This document shows positions 1 through 8,298 of a stretch of 28,988 nt of DNA, one piece after another (the first letter of the stretch is position 1; every line of letters begins with the position of its first letter). The translations under genes were made by a program, and so were the position numbers. The notes beneath the pieces are model-generated. The model was not told where the DNA came from, did not search any database, and saw nothing but the letters and a program-made list of their open reading frames with translations. Source of the DNA: an uncultured Clostridia bacterium (GTDB taxonomy: Bacteria; Bacillota_A; Clostridia; TANB77; CAG-508); contig CAQOYX010000008.1 in assembly GCA_948852375.1 (NCBI GenBank), forward strand, positions 1 to 28,988, written 5' to 3'.

Positions 1-1357
1 TTATATTTTTAAAATATTTTGATAAATAAAATGTAATTGTTTTTTCTGGAATTGAACTTTTTCTTTCTGAATCACATATTGGACATCCAGTATTATTCTT
101 TTTAGCTCTATTTGATATACTAGCTTGCCATTCATGACCTCTTACACATTTCCACCATACTTTAGTATTTGTTCCAACTGAAACTTTTTTAGGATCTATA
201 TTATTGTTTTTCTCATAATTCCATTCTTTCATTAATTCAGGTCTTAATGTTTTTAAATCATTTAAGCCAAAGATAATAACTTTATTAGCACAAACAGGAC
301 ATCCTGAATTCCTTTTCGTTCTATTGTGTGGTATTTGTACCCATTTATAGCCACACTTTGAACATTTCCAATGTATTTTTCTTTCTGATGATGTTGCAGT
401 ATTACTAGGAGTATATTCTCCATTTAATTCATAATCCCATTCTTTTATCAGTTCTGGATATAAAGTTGCTATATCATTTATTCCTGGTGTAGCAAATCTC
501 TTACTACAATAAGGGCATCCTGAACCTTGCACTCTAGAATTTATTGTTGCCTCCCACTCATGCCCATTATTACATTTCCACCATACTTTTTTATCAGAGC
601 CTCTTGAAAAATTTTCTGGTAATAAGTTCCCATTTTTATTATAATTCCATTCTTGTGCTAATTCTTTATTTGTAGTACTTAAATCATTATATCCTTTTAA
701 AACCTTTTTTCCTTTACAATATGGACAAGTTGTATGTTTTTTAGTCCTATCACAAATTGTCGCTTCCCATTTATGACCTTTACTACATTGCCACCATATT
801 TTTATTTTAGAGTTATTACCAATTTTTTTAGGATCTATATTTTTATTTTTCTCATAATTCCATTCTTTTATTAAACTGGGATTTAAAGTAGCAAAATCAT
901 TGTATCCTTCTAATATAAGTTTATTTGAGCAATATGGACAATGTGGATTTTTACTCATATTTCTTATTGCTTTTTCCCATTCATGTCCTTTTTCACATTT
1001 CCACCATACAATTCTATTGCTATTAGGTCTAAACATATATGGAAATAAATTTAAATTTTTACTATAATTCCACATACTAGCTACTTTAGGATACAAAGTA
1101 GCTAGGTCATTCTCTCCTTGAAGAGCTAATGAATTTGTTATTGATAACTTTTTTATTTTACAATTAGGACATCCTGTTTTTTTCCCTATTGTACGACTTT
1201 TAACTACTGTTTCCCATTCATGTCCACATTTAGAACATTTCCACCATACTTTTTTATGACTTCCTATAGTTATATTATCAACTTCTATATTTGTATTCAG
1301 TTCGTAGTTCCATTCCTTCATTAATAGCTCGTTATCTTTTAGAAAAATTTTTTCCAT
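1..1357 (-). CDS. Multi-repeat treble-clef zinc-ribbon protein (DUF4379-like), 3' end outside window
   Basis: The frame is open from ATG at 1357 to the left edge, so at least 452 residues with the C-terminus missing. It is built of six copies of a ~70-residue unit: a W-W-x-C-x(2-3)-G-H-x-W segment, a spacer, then C-P-x-C, followed by a stretch of the type N-D-L-A-T-L-x-P-E-L-x-x-E-W-N-Y. Each unit should bind one zinc through the two cysteine pairs, as in the DUF4379 probable zinc-ribbon family. After the sixth C-P-x-C the protein continues with a S-I-P-E-K-T-I-x-F-Y-L motif, which in this family commonly leads into a restriction-endonuclease-like C-terminal domain; that part is outside the window, so nuclease activity is inference. 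The DUF4365 gene lies 67 bp upstream on the same strand, so the two are probably co-transcribed. Function is unknown; DNA binding and defence are plausible. Confidence 0.85.
   Translation of the reverse strand, partial: MEKIFLKDNELLMKEWNYELNTNIEVDNITIGSHKKVWWKCSKCGHEWETVVKSRTIGKKTGCPNCKIKKLSITNSLALQGENDLATLYPKVASMWNYSKNLNLFPYMFRPNSNRIVWWKCEKGHEWEKAIRNMSKNPHCPYCSNKLILEGYNDFATLNPSLIKEWNYEKNKNIDPKKIGNNSKIKIWWQCSKGHKWEATICDRTKKHTTCPYCKGKKVLKGYNDLSTTNKELAQEWNYNKNGNLLPENFSRGSDKKVWWKCNNGHEWEATINSRVQGSGCPYCSKRFATPGINDIATLYPELIKEWDYELNGEYTPSNTATSSERKIHWKCSKCGYKWVQIPHNRTKRNSGCPVCANKVIIFGLNDLKTLRPELMKEWNYEKNNNIDPKKVSVGTNTKVWWKCVRGHEWQASISNRAKKNNTGCPICDSERKSSIPEKTITFYLSKYFKNI
74..1260 (-). repeat. Six tandem ~210-bp coding repeats (treble-clef units)
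   Basis: Six diverged copies of the W-W-K-C...G-H-E-W...C-P-Y-C unit follow each other at a spacing of about 210 bp. Two units (the first and fifth) have C-x-x-C in the first pair where the others have C-x-x-G-H. The copies are diverged at DNA level, so the array is old and not a fresh expansion. Confidence 0.8.
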
Positions 1358-1424
1358 CAATATCACATCTTTTCACCAAATTACTATCTTTCTAATTATT
1401 ATAATTTATATAAGTAGATTCGCT

Positions 1425-1943
1425 TTATAAAATTTTCAGTATTTCATCATCTTTTACCCTTTTATATGTTGATTTTGCAATCTGTCTTAATTCAAAATCA
1501 TTTTCCCTAGTTAAACTATCTTTTTCATCAATTTGTATAGAAACTGTTTCTTTATTATTCATTACATTATAAAAAAACTCTTTATGTGCTATAAAATAAT
1601 CCTGTAAAGCCACATAGTAAACTTCCTTTGTGTTAATGTCAACTAAAATAAACACAAAGCCATTCCTACAATTCAATCCATAATTTATGGTTTTTATATC
1701 TAAAGGATACGATATGTATTTTTTCCTTTTATAATTTTCTATGTTTGCAGTACCTTTTATTTGACATTCTATTTTGTTATTATGATATTCTTCATTTTCT
1801 ATATATTCAATTATCATATCTGTTCCATGATCTGTACCAGTTTGTTCATGATGTTCCCAATATATAGAATTTAAGTTATTAGGAAATATTTTCCTTGCTT
1901 CTGTGTTTATAATTCTAGCACTACAATCTTTTGGATATCTCAT
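1425..1943 (-). CDS. DUF4365-like protein with PD-(D/E)XK-type core
   Basis: A 172-residue protein. It starts at ATG 1943 behind an AAGGAA ribosome site. The pattern is G-T-D-H-G-T-D (D42), then E59-C-Q-I-K63, then alternating hydrophobic strands ending in an F-I-L-V-D segment. This spacing matches DUF4365, a family usually interpreted as a PD-(D/E)XK nuclease relative with the acidic residue and the Q-x-K lysine as active-site candidates. DUF4365 proteins are common in defence neighbourhoods. It is followed 67 bp downstream by the zinc-repeat gene. Family assignment is from motif recognition only; nuclease activity is inferred and a non-catalytic nucleic-acid-binding role is possible. Confidence 0.65.
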   Translation of the reverse strand: MRYPKDCSARIINTEARKIFPNNLNSIYWEHHEQTGTDHGTDMIIEYIENEEYHNNKIECQIKGTANIENYKRKKYISYPLDIKTINYGLNCRNGFVFILVDINTKEVYYVALQDYFIAHKEFFYNVMNNKETVSIQIDEKDSLTRENDFELRQIAKSTYKRVKDDEILKIL

Positions 1944-2059
1944 ATACTATTCCTTCTTTTTAATTACTTTTTATTACTAAATATAAAAAAATCAAATAAA
2001 TATCAATTAACTATCTACTGCATATAAGTTGTATTTTGCTTTTATCTTATAATAAAATA

Positions 2060-2528
2060 TCAATAATCTTCATTTTTCTTACCAGTTATATTTTCAATAT
2101 TTATTTTACCTATACATACAGCTTTTATATACTTTTCTATTACTTCTTTTCTTCTTTTTATTTCATTAGGTGCAAATTTATCACACAAAAGTATTAATTT
2201 TTTTTCGTATTTCATCTTCATCTAATATAATGCTAGCTTTACCAGTTACAATAACACTTTCATAGTGTGTTATATATCTATCTGGTATAACCTTTTGATT
2301 TCCTAATATAAATAAAGAAACATTAGGATTATTTTTAATATTATCTATTTTAGTACCTATCTTTTTTGTATGAAAATATAAACAATTTTCTTCCTCTACA
2401 TAAAAATAATTAATTGCTACTCCATATGGAATATTATCTTTTGATGATGTTGACAATACAGCATATTCTGAGTCTTTTAATATTTCAATTGCCCTTAATT
2501 CTTCCATTCTTCTATTAATTGGTATCAT
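2060..2528 (-). pseudogene. Pyridoxamine 5'-phosphate oxidase-family flavoprotein, frame broken at an A8 run
   Basis: The start at 2528 (M-I-P-I-N-R-R) is chosen because AAGGAG lies 8 nt upstream; the more upstream Met at 2552 precedes that site. The product resembles small NimA-like FMN-binding proteins of the pyridoxamine oxidase fold: Y-A-V-L-S-T, then P-Y-G-V-A-I-N-Y, Y-F-H-T-K-K-x-G-x-K, and Y-E-S-V-I-V-T-G-K-A. The frame ends early at 2181 after a run of eight A (coding strand, near 2198-2205). Reading seven A instead continues as ...L-L-C-D-K-F-A-P-N-E... to a TGA at 2060-2062, giving 155 residues, the usual family length. So this is either a real one-base lesion, a phase-variable or slippage tract, or an assembly error. 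No CGG codon is involved, unlike the other frame changes in the window. Confidence 0.75.
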
Positions 2529-2661
2529 ACAAATTTCTCCTTTACAAATCACTATTCTTAAGGCAAATTATATCATAAAAATTGTAAATTTCTACATATT
2601 TTAACTAAAAATATATAAAGAAAATGAAAAGCACTATTTTAGCACCTTTCATTCTCCTTTT

Positions 2662-2925
2662 TTATTCTTCTATCATATCATCATATGCTTCTGAAATAGC
2701 ATCTAATAATTGGATTCTTGTTTCATTATTAATAGGATATGAGAAATTTCTTCTAATATCCTTATTCTTTAGTTTTCTATTAGGCATATTAATATACCTT
2801 CCATTCTTTCCACTTAACAATTTAATTTCATTTACTATAAAGCAACCATCTATACATACACTTGCTGCTCCTAGTAAATCTCCCTTATTTATTTTTTTAA
2901 TTCTAATTTCTGTAATATTTAACAT
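2662..2925 (-). CDS. spoVG: SpoVG-family regulator
   Basis: 87 residues of the SpoVG type: I-T-E-I-R-I-K-K near the start, A-A-S-V-C-I-D-G-C-F-I-V-N-E-I-K, then the typical M-P-N-R-K and Y-P-I-N-N-E-T-R segment and a C-terminal acidic helix. SpoVG proteins are small nucleic-acid-binding regulators affecting septation, sporulation and cell-surface genes. The ATG at 2925 is preferred over a TTG at 2931 because AGGAGG lies 9 nt before the ATG but only 3 nt before the TTG. It begins 20 bp after the stop of the thioester adhesin gene, so it is probably the last gene of that surface/conjugation operon and not the housekeeping copy. That operon role is inference. Confidence 0.85.
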   Translation of the reverse strand: MLNITEIRIKKINKGDLLGAASVCIDGCFIVNEIKLLSGKNGRYINMPNRKLKNKDIRRNFSYPINNETRIQLLDAISEAYDDMIEE

Positions 2926-2945
2926 ATTCAATTTCCTCCTTCTTC

Positions 2946-5534
2946 TTAATTATCCATACCTGTTTTAGGTAGTTCTTTATCTATATCTGGTGTCTTAGTA
3001 TAAACTACTGTATGTGCATCATCTTTAGTTTCTAATTTTGTTTCTTGATAAGATGCTGTTACATAAGTGTTATTTACAAATATTTTATTATTTTGCACAT
3101 CTTCATTTACTTTTGCTTTAACAACTGGTGTTGTTGTAGCTTCAAATCCTTCTTTTACTTCTGTACTAAATACAAGTTTAAATTCTTTTACATATTCATC
3201 TTGTTCTAATCCTAAACTTTCACTTGTTAGGTCTATTTTGTGATTTTCTGTTGTTGAATACTTTTCTCCAATATTTTTCCAGTTTGTATTTTTATTTGTT
3301 ATATATTTAATTTCATATTCTAATTCTTCGTTCCAGATTCCTGTTTGTAATTCTTGAACTCTTACTTGTCTAGGTAGTTTATCTCCCCATACAAAATTAG
3401 ATACTTTTGTATTTGAGAAATTTCCTAAATGATTAAATGTGTAGTCTATTATTTCTCCTTTTTGTGCTTCTGTTGGAGCTTCTTTTTGAACATCAACTAC
3501 TAGATTTACATTATCATTTTTTACTGTTAATTCTACTACTTGTCCATTTTTCTCAAATTTGAATGGTATTAAGTCTTTACTAATTACATAGTATGGAATT
3601 GTAGAAACTTCTTTTAAATAATATTGTTTTCCTGTTTCTAAATATTTATATTCAATTTTTCCACCATTTGCTGTTTTAACTGTTGCTACATATTTTTGGT
3701 TTTCATCTAAAATCTCAAAAACTGTATCATCAATTGGTGTTCCAGCTTCTTTGTCTAAATATTGGTTATATTCTTTGCTTACTTTATTAATTTTCAAAAT
3801 ATTTTCATATACTGTTACAGGAACATCATCTTTGTCTTCTGTTTTAGCTTTTAAATATGTTCCAGAAACTTTTACATTGTTAATGAATTTTGATTTATCA
3901 GCTAATCCTTCAATTACTTTTGTTGCAACTTTCATTTTTGTAGTGTTTGAGAATCCTATTTTTACTGTTCCAAAATTCAAACTATAAGATGTTATATATT
4001 CACCATCTGCTAATTTAATTTTAGTAAAATCTATTTTATTATTTACTTTTGTACTTAAATTTTCTTGTAGTTTTACATTAGTCTTTTTATTTGTATTGTA
4101 TGTAACTGAATATTTTAAATCTTCGTTATAAATACCTGTTTCTAGATTTTGTATTCTAACTCCTTTTGGTAAATCATCTGTTAGTGTGAAATCATTTAAC
4201 TTAACATTAGATAAATTCTTTATTTTATCAATTTCATAAGTAACAATTTCTCTTCCTTGTGCTTCTGTTTTGTCTGCACCTTTTTCTACATTTACTTTAA
4301 TATCAACTGGAGTATTTTCAACTACTACTTTTTTGTCATCTCCATCATATACTAAATTTACTTCAAATTTAGTGTTCTTTCCTTTTAAGAAATAATCTGG
4401 AGCTAATTTTTCTGAAATAATGTATTCGCCTAAATCAAGCCCTGAAAGTAAAAATTTTCCGTATTCATCTGTTGTTACTTCTTTTGTAAATTTTCCATCT
4501 TTAGATGTTACTGTAAATACAGCTCCCTTTAATCCTGAACCTGCTGTTGCTCCTGTAATTTTACTATCACCACTTGTTACTTTTTCTATTTCTAATTCTG
4601 CTGATGGTTTATATTGCATATTTCCTTTTGCTGTGCTTAATATAAATGGATCAGTTGTTAATACATAGTTTTGTAAATTTGCATTAGGTGCTTTTCCAAA
4701 TAGAATTGGATATGTTTCACATTGTCCTGTAATACTAAATTGAACATTTATATCGTTTCTAATATTAACTCTTGGAACTAATACTTTGAATTGTTCTCCT
4801 CTATTAAATGTAGTTTTTTCATTATTATTTATATCTGTAATTTTGGTTTGTTCTGGTGCTGATGCTCCATTTAAAATAATTTGTATATCTCTCATATTTA
4901 CTGAACTATTAACGGTAAATGTTTGAGATACATATTTTGAGTCTTTATTATCAACTCCTGCTTGTGAATTTGCTGTTGCTGATATAACTGGATCTGTGTA
5001 TGTTTGTGTTCCATTTCTTCCTATATTTGCAAGTTCTCTTATTTTGTTTGCCATTCTATTTCCTGCATCTGTTGCTCCAAAATATCTATTAGTATCTCTT
5101 CCATCTAAAACAGAATATACTGCTTGTTTTGTAACTGCAAAGGCTTGATAATCATTATCTAATCCCATTTCTCTTGCTGATTTATATGGAAATCCATTTA
5201 GTAATACTCTCCAAACTGCTTGATTATTTGCAATTTGGCTCATATCTCCAACTTCAACTCCATAACTATCATTATCATCAACTCCATGTAGATTTACATT
5301 AAGACAATAGGCTGGGTAGCTTCTTCCATTTTCATTATAGACTACATAGTGAGTTAAAACTTCCATTGTTACACCTTCTGAATTTGTGTATTTTAAATCG
5401 TTTCCACATTCTCCTAAAGAGACTATGTCTTTTATTTCTCCAATCTGTGCTGCAAATACGCCACTAAATTGACTTACTATCATAAATATTAATAATATTG
5501 AACTTATTATTTTTTGTCCTTTTTTTGTTTTCAT
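2946..5534 (-). CDS. Secreted thioester-domain (TQXA) adhesin with SpaA/DUF11-like repeats, ends at LPKTG
   Basis: 862 residues. Residues 1-29 form a signal peptide (basic start, hydrophobic core, G-V-F-A-A). Residues ~30-300 look like a class of thioester domain: Cys77 in A-Y-C-L-N-V and Gln137 in T-K-Q-A-V-Y are the expected partners of an internal Cys-Gln thioester, used by Gram-positive adhesins to bind host or cell surfaces covalently. Then come two copies of a SpaA/Cna-B-like domain followed by a DUF11-like domain (about 315-575 and 580-850); both DUF11-like copies carry a L-P-x-x-V-R-x-Q-x-L-x-T-G-I-x-N-E-x-L pattern. The protein ends L-P-K-T-G-M-D-N-stop: a sortase motif without the usual hydrophobic segment and basic tail. 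A sortase is encoded three genes upstream. ATG 5534 has AAGGAG 11 nt before it. Likely a mating-pair or surface adhesin of the conjugative module. Confidence 0.85.
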   Translation of the reverse strand: MKTKKGQKIISSILLIFMIVSQFSGVFAAQIGEIKDIVSLGECGNDLKYTNSEGVTMEVLTHYVVYNENGRSYPAYCLNVNLHGVDDNDSYGVEVGDMSQIANNQAVWRVLLNGFPYKSAREMGLDNDYQAFAVTKQAVYSVLDGRDTNRYFGATDAGNRMANKIRELANIGRNGTQTYTDPVISATANSQAGVDNKDSKYVSQTFTVNSSVNMRDIQIILNGASAPEQTKITDINNNEKTTFNRGEQFKVLVPRVNIRNDINVQFSITGQCETYPILFGKAPNANLQNYVLTTDPFILSTAKGNMQYKPSAELEIEKVTSGDSKITGATAGSGLKGAVFTVTSKDGKFTKEVTTDEYGKFLLSGLDLGEYIISEKLAPDYFLKGKNTKFEVNLVYDGDDKKVVVENTPVDIKVNVEKGADKTEAQGREIVTYEIDKIKNLSNVKLNDFTLTDDLPKGVRIQNLETGIYNEDLKYSVTYNTNKKTNVKLQENLSTKVNNKIDFTKIKLADGEYITSYSLNFGTVKIGFSNTTKMKVATKVIEGLADKSKFINNVKVSGTYLKAKTEDKDDVPVTVYENILKINKVSKEYNQYLDKEAGTPIDDTVFEILDENQKYVATVKTANGGKIEYKYLETGKQYYLKEVSTIPYYVISKDLIPFKFEKNGQVVELTVKNDNVNLVVDVQKEAPTEAQKGEIIDYTFNHLGNFSNTKVSNFVWGDKLPRQVRVQELQTGIWNEELEYEIKYITNKNTNWKNIGEKYSTTENHKIDLTSESLGLEQDEYVKEFKLVFSTEVKEGFEATTTPVVKAKVNEDVQNNKIFVNNTYVTASYQETKLETKDDAHTVVYTKTPDIDKELPKTGMDN

Positions 5535-5559
5535 ATTTTACATTTCTCCTTCCACAATA

Positions 5560-5590
5560 AAAAGCACAGCCATATTCGACTAATGCTTTT
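5560..5590 (-). terminator. Hairpin between the low-complexity protein and the adhesin
   Basis: AAAAGCA and TGCTTTT arms (7 bp) enclose a 17-nt loop; on the minus strand the second arm runs into CTTTTTATTG. It sits 16 bp after the stop of the gene ending at 5606 and may terminate or attenuate transcription before the adhesin. Confidence 0.4.
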
Positions 5591-5605
5591 ATTGATTTTT
5601 TATTT

Positions 5606-6331
5606 TTAATAATTTGTTATATCTACAAAATACCTAGTTTGTGTTGGAAATCCTGTTTTTTTATAATCTGCTGCATATACTAAAAATGTGACTGAATATA
5701 CATTTAGAACTTTTCCCTCTATTTGTGAGAAACTATATGGATACATATAATTTTTTCCTACTAAACTTGGACTTTTTTGTATCTTGTATAATTTTTCTCC
5801 ATTTTTTCCCCATAGATCTGGATTCCTTTTTGCAATTGTGTCTATATCTGCTATTAATCTTTTTGTCTCAGTATCATTATAGATATATTCTTCTGTTATT
5901 TTCTCTGCTTTTGCTGGTTCTTTGTTGTTATTCGTTTCTGTCTTTTGTACTTCTTGATTTGGTTTTACTTGATTACTTGTTCCTTTGTTCTCTTGTTTTT
6001 GATTTCCTGTGTTTGTAGTGGTTGGTTTTGGATTTTCTTTTTTAGTATCATTACCTTTTTTTACTGTATCTGTAGTTTTTTTGTTTTTATTTTCTATAAT
6101 ATCTGAATTGTTAGTCTGTTCTTGATTGCTTATTTCACTTGTTCTTTCTGTGCTAGTATCTTCTATTACTTCTGCTGTTTCTTCAACATTAACATCTTTT
6201 CCTTCATCTAGTATTTCTTCTGTTTCTACTACAGTATCTTGCTTTTGCTCTTTTTGTGTTATGATATTTTTTATGACACCTCCAGAAAATAAAACCGTTA
6301 CCACACAAACTATAATAATTCTTTGAAACAT
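5606..6331 (-). CDS. Membrane-anchored protein with Lys/Thr/Asn/Glu-rich linker, unknown function
   Basis: 241 residues. One N-terminal hydrophobic segment (residues ~4-22, signal anchor) is followed by an extended low-complexity stretch to about residue 145, rich in E, T, N, K and Q, and then a compact C-terminal domain of about 90 residues with several aromatic residues (N-P-D-L-W-G, Y-M-Y-P-Y-S-F). The layout is that of a cell-surface protein holding a small domain outside the wall. I do not recognise the domain. ATG 6331 follows AAAGGAGGG. It lies between the sortase and adhesin genes, so a role in the same surface complex is likely but not shown. Confidence 0.7.
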   Translation of the reverse strand: MFQRIIIVCVVTVLFSGGVIKNIITQKEQKQDTVVETEEILDEGKDVNVEETAEVIEDTSTERTSEISNQEQTNNSDIIENKNKKTTDTVKKGNDTKKENPKPTTTNTGNQKQENKGTSNQVKPNQEVQKTETNNNKEPAKAEKITEEYIYNDTETKRLIADIDTIAKRNPDLWGKNGEKLYKIQKSPSLVGKNYMYPYSFSQIEGKVLNVYSVTFLVYAADYKKTGFPTQTRYFVDITNY

Positions 6332-6434
6332 ATAAATCCCTCCTTTAAAATATTGGCTTATTGCCTTATATTTTAAATTTTAGCAAGTTTATATGTTAAA
6401 AGTATATTTCAAAAAAAATCTTTTTAAAATTGCA

Positions 6435-7001
6435 TTAAACCTCTTTAGCTTGAACACATAGACGCTTTTCTGGCTGTCCTGTTACACAAGTAATCAATGT
6501 AATCATGTTTTCTTCTGTATTTAAAGTAACAGACCAATCTGTATTACTTATTTCTTTTTGACTAAATACTTGATACCTCCTCTCTCCCATATTTGTTGTA
6601 TATATAATTTCATCTCCCACATCTAAGAGATGTATCCCCTCAAAATAATGAGCAACAGAACTACCTCTGTTATGACTTGCTAAAGCTATATTCCCATCCC
6701 ATAATGAACTATTTTTAAAATGTCCTATGCTATTGGCAAGTGTTTCTAAATCTATTCCTTCTTTTATTTCAGCTTCTATTTCTAATTTTGGTATTTTTAA
6801 TTTTCCAATTGTTTCTTCTGTATATAGCAAACTATCTTGATCTATTTCTTCCATATCGCCATCTTGAATAACTTGACTTTCTTCTATTTCACTATTATTT
6901 TCGTTTTCTGGAATAAATGATAATAGTATTTTTGCACTAAATAAACTAATTATTGTTATAACTATTATCAAAATATATTTTATAATTTTTGTTTGTTTCA
7001 T
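6435..7001 (-). CDS. Sortase (class B/D-like transpeptidase)
   Basis: 188 residues. An N-terminal membrane segment (residues ~8-29) is followed by a short linker and a sortase domain. Catalytic residues are visible: His in A-S-H-N-R-G (near residue 109), Cys in L-I-T-C-V (near 172) and Arg in K-R-L-C-V-Q-A (near 180). The L-x-I-P-x-L-x-I-E-A entry and G-H-F-x-x-S-S-L-W-D-G-N pattern are typical of sortases. It cleaves LPXTG-type signals and joins the protein to the wall or to another protein. The obvious substrate in the window is the adhesin ending in LPKTG, although that lacks a membrane tail. ATG 7001 is preferred over GTG 7010 because AAAGGTGAT lies just before it. Confidence 0.88.
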   Translation of the reverse strand: MKQTKIIKYILIIVITIISLFSAKILLSFIPENENNSEIEESQVIQDGDMEEIDQDSLLYTEETIGKLKIPKLEIEAEIKEGIDLETLANSIGHFKNSSLWDGNIALASHNRGSSVAHYFEGIHLLDVGDEIIYTTNMGERRYQVFSQKEISNTDWSVTLNTEENMITLITCVTGQPEKRLCVQAKEV

Positions 7002-7040
7002 TTTTATCACCTTTACTTTCTACTAAAAAACCAGAGTTAA

Positions 7041-7073
7041 GATTTTGTACGCAGTGCAAACTGCTACAAAATC
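7041..7073 (-). other. Strong hairpin upstream of the sortase gene
   Basis: Arms GATTTTGTAcGCAGT and ACTGCTACAAAATC pair over 14 bp with one bulged base and a GCAA loop, a stable tetraloop type. It lies between the orphan gene ending at 7128 and the sortase start. It could be a terminator, an attenuator or an mRNA processing site. Confidence 0.6.
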
Positions 7074-7100
7074 TAAAATCTGCCATAATTATCTTCTACA

Positions 7101-7127
7101 GAAAATTATCATACTATGATAATTTTC
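7101..7127 (-). terminator. Perfect A/T-rich hairpin directly after the gene ending at 7128
   Basis: GAAAATTATCA and TGATAATTTTC form a perfect 11-bp stem with a 5-nt loop, touching the last base of the upstream gene. There is no long T-run after it on the minus strand, so an mRNA-stabilising role is equally possible. Confidence 0.45.
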
Positions 7128-7556
7128 CTAGAATCTAAAAAAAGAATTAGTTTTGTCATTTCTAATCCTCTTTCTTTTCTTTAATTTTATATCAAATGTC
7201 TTTTTATACAAGTCAGCAATATCTTTAAAACTCTTTGGATGTCCAATTACTTCTTTTATTTGACTTGGATAAAAGTTTCCATATACAATGTCATAAATTC
7301 CTAATTGTAGAGCAATTTTTGTTTCTTCTTGTTTTTGATTTTTTAACAATAAAATTACTCTCATATTCATTTGTTTTAATATAAATAAAAATTCTTGTAA
7401 ATCTCCTTCAACTGCTTGTGGAGATATAATTACTGTTTGATTTTCAAAAGTATTATTCTCAATTAAATAATCGCTATAATGTGCAATTATTGAATCTCTT
7501 ACATTCATTTGAATTTCTTTATCTATTTCTTCAATTCCTGTATAAATTACAATCAT
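7128..7556 (-). CDS. Unrecognised small protein of the conjugation module, Rossmann-like pattern
   Basis: 142 residues. Hydrophobic strand segments alternate with charged helices: M-I-V-I-Y-T-G, T-V-I-I-S-P, M-R-V-I-L-L-L, L-G-I-Y-D-I-V-Y-G. This resembles a response-regulator receiver or the N-terminal part of a ParA/TadZ-like protein, but there is no Walker motif and no clear phosphoacceptor set. The C-terminus is basic (K-K-R-K-R-I-R). The start ATG overlaps the stop of the M23 peptidase gene as TAATG, and AAGGAGG lies within that gene 10 nt upstream, so the two are translationally coupled. I do not assign a function. Confidence 0.7.
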   Translation of the reverse strand: MIVIYTGIEEIDKEIQMNVRDSIIAHYSDYLIENNTFENQTVIISPQAVEGDLQEFLFILKQMNMRVILLLKNQKQEETKIALQLGIYDIVYGNFYPSQIKEVIGHPKSFKDIADLYKKTFDIKLKKRKRIRNDKTNSFFRF

Positions 7557-8298
7557 TAAATAAATTCCTCCTTTTTCACGATTTCTAATGGATTAATTAA
7601 TTCTCCATCTTTTCTTACTGTAAAATGACAATGACAGCCTGTTGTTGCTCCATTTGTTGGATTTCCACTTCCATCTTTGTATGGATTATTAGTTACACCA
7701 TATACATTTTTAGGTCCTACTTTTCCAATAATCTCACCTTTTTTTACTTGCTGTCCTACTGATACGATAAACTCTGGTGAGCTATGACAATATGAAAATT
7801 TATATTTTCCATCTATGCTTTTAATTGTAATGGTATAACCACCAGCTCCGCCCCAACCACAAGATACAACCTCGCCATCCATAATACAAACTAATTTTGT
7901 TCCCTCAGGTGCTGGTATATCTATTCCAGAGTGATTCGTTGATGCTCCTCCGTGTTGGTGCTTTTCTTGGTCCAAATCCACTACTGATTGTATAATGTCC
8001 GAACTACAGGCCAATCTGTTTCTTCTGACATTTCTCCACCACCAAAGATTTTTTCTACAAATTCCCATACACTTTGAAAAAAGCCTTTCATTTCATCTTT
8101 TTTATACTCTGTATCATAATAAGCAAGTTCTTTTTTCATATCTACTTTATCTTCGTGATTAAATCCTATGTATAAAATATCTGTAATACTACATACAAAA
8201 CCTAAAATCAAAACAACTATCATAATAGGAACAATAAATGGTTTTATTAGCATTAGTACAAATCCCATTACTTTTCGTTTTATCTTTTTCTTAATCAT
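7556..8298 (-). CDS. Membrane-anchored M23 (LytM) peptidase of the conjugation system, two +1 frame changes
   Basis: Reading ATG 8298 to TAA 7556 needs two +1 shifts, at CGG 7999-8001 and CGG 7950-7952. The joined protein is 246 residues: a basic N-terminus with one membrane segment (~residues 10-40), an extracellular linker ending G-G-G-E-M-S-E-E-T-D-W-P-V, then an M23 metallopeptidase domain. The zinc ligands are seen as H-S-G-I-D (HxxxD) and C-H-C-H-F (HxH). The segment between the two shifts, G-H-Y-T-I-S-S-G-F-G-P-R, is the conserved start of M23 domains and is only obtained in a third frame, which supports both shifts. Its role would be to open peptidoglycan for the transfer channel. The start ATG overlaps the end of the trbL-like gene by 8 nt. 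Confidence 0.82.
7950..7952 (-). other. +1 recoding site (CGGA), second in M23 gene
   Basis: In the middle frame the codons run CCA-ACA-CGG. Skipping C at 7952 gives GGA-GGA-GCA and leads into G-A-S-T-N-H-S-G-I-D. Confidence 0.75.
7999..8001 (-). other. +1 recoding site (CGGA), first in M23 gene
   Basis: Codons GTA-GTT-CGG; without skipping, translation stops five codons after the CGG. Skipping C at 8001 gives GGA-CAT-TAT, i.e. V-V-G-H-Y-T-I-S-S, the expected M23 entry. Confidence 0.78.

Noticed and set aside
3751..4668. Plus-strand open frames inside the adhesin gene
   Set aside because: They are complements of a well-supported minus-strand gene, hydrophobic by codon mirror effect, without ribosome sites.
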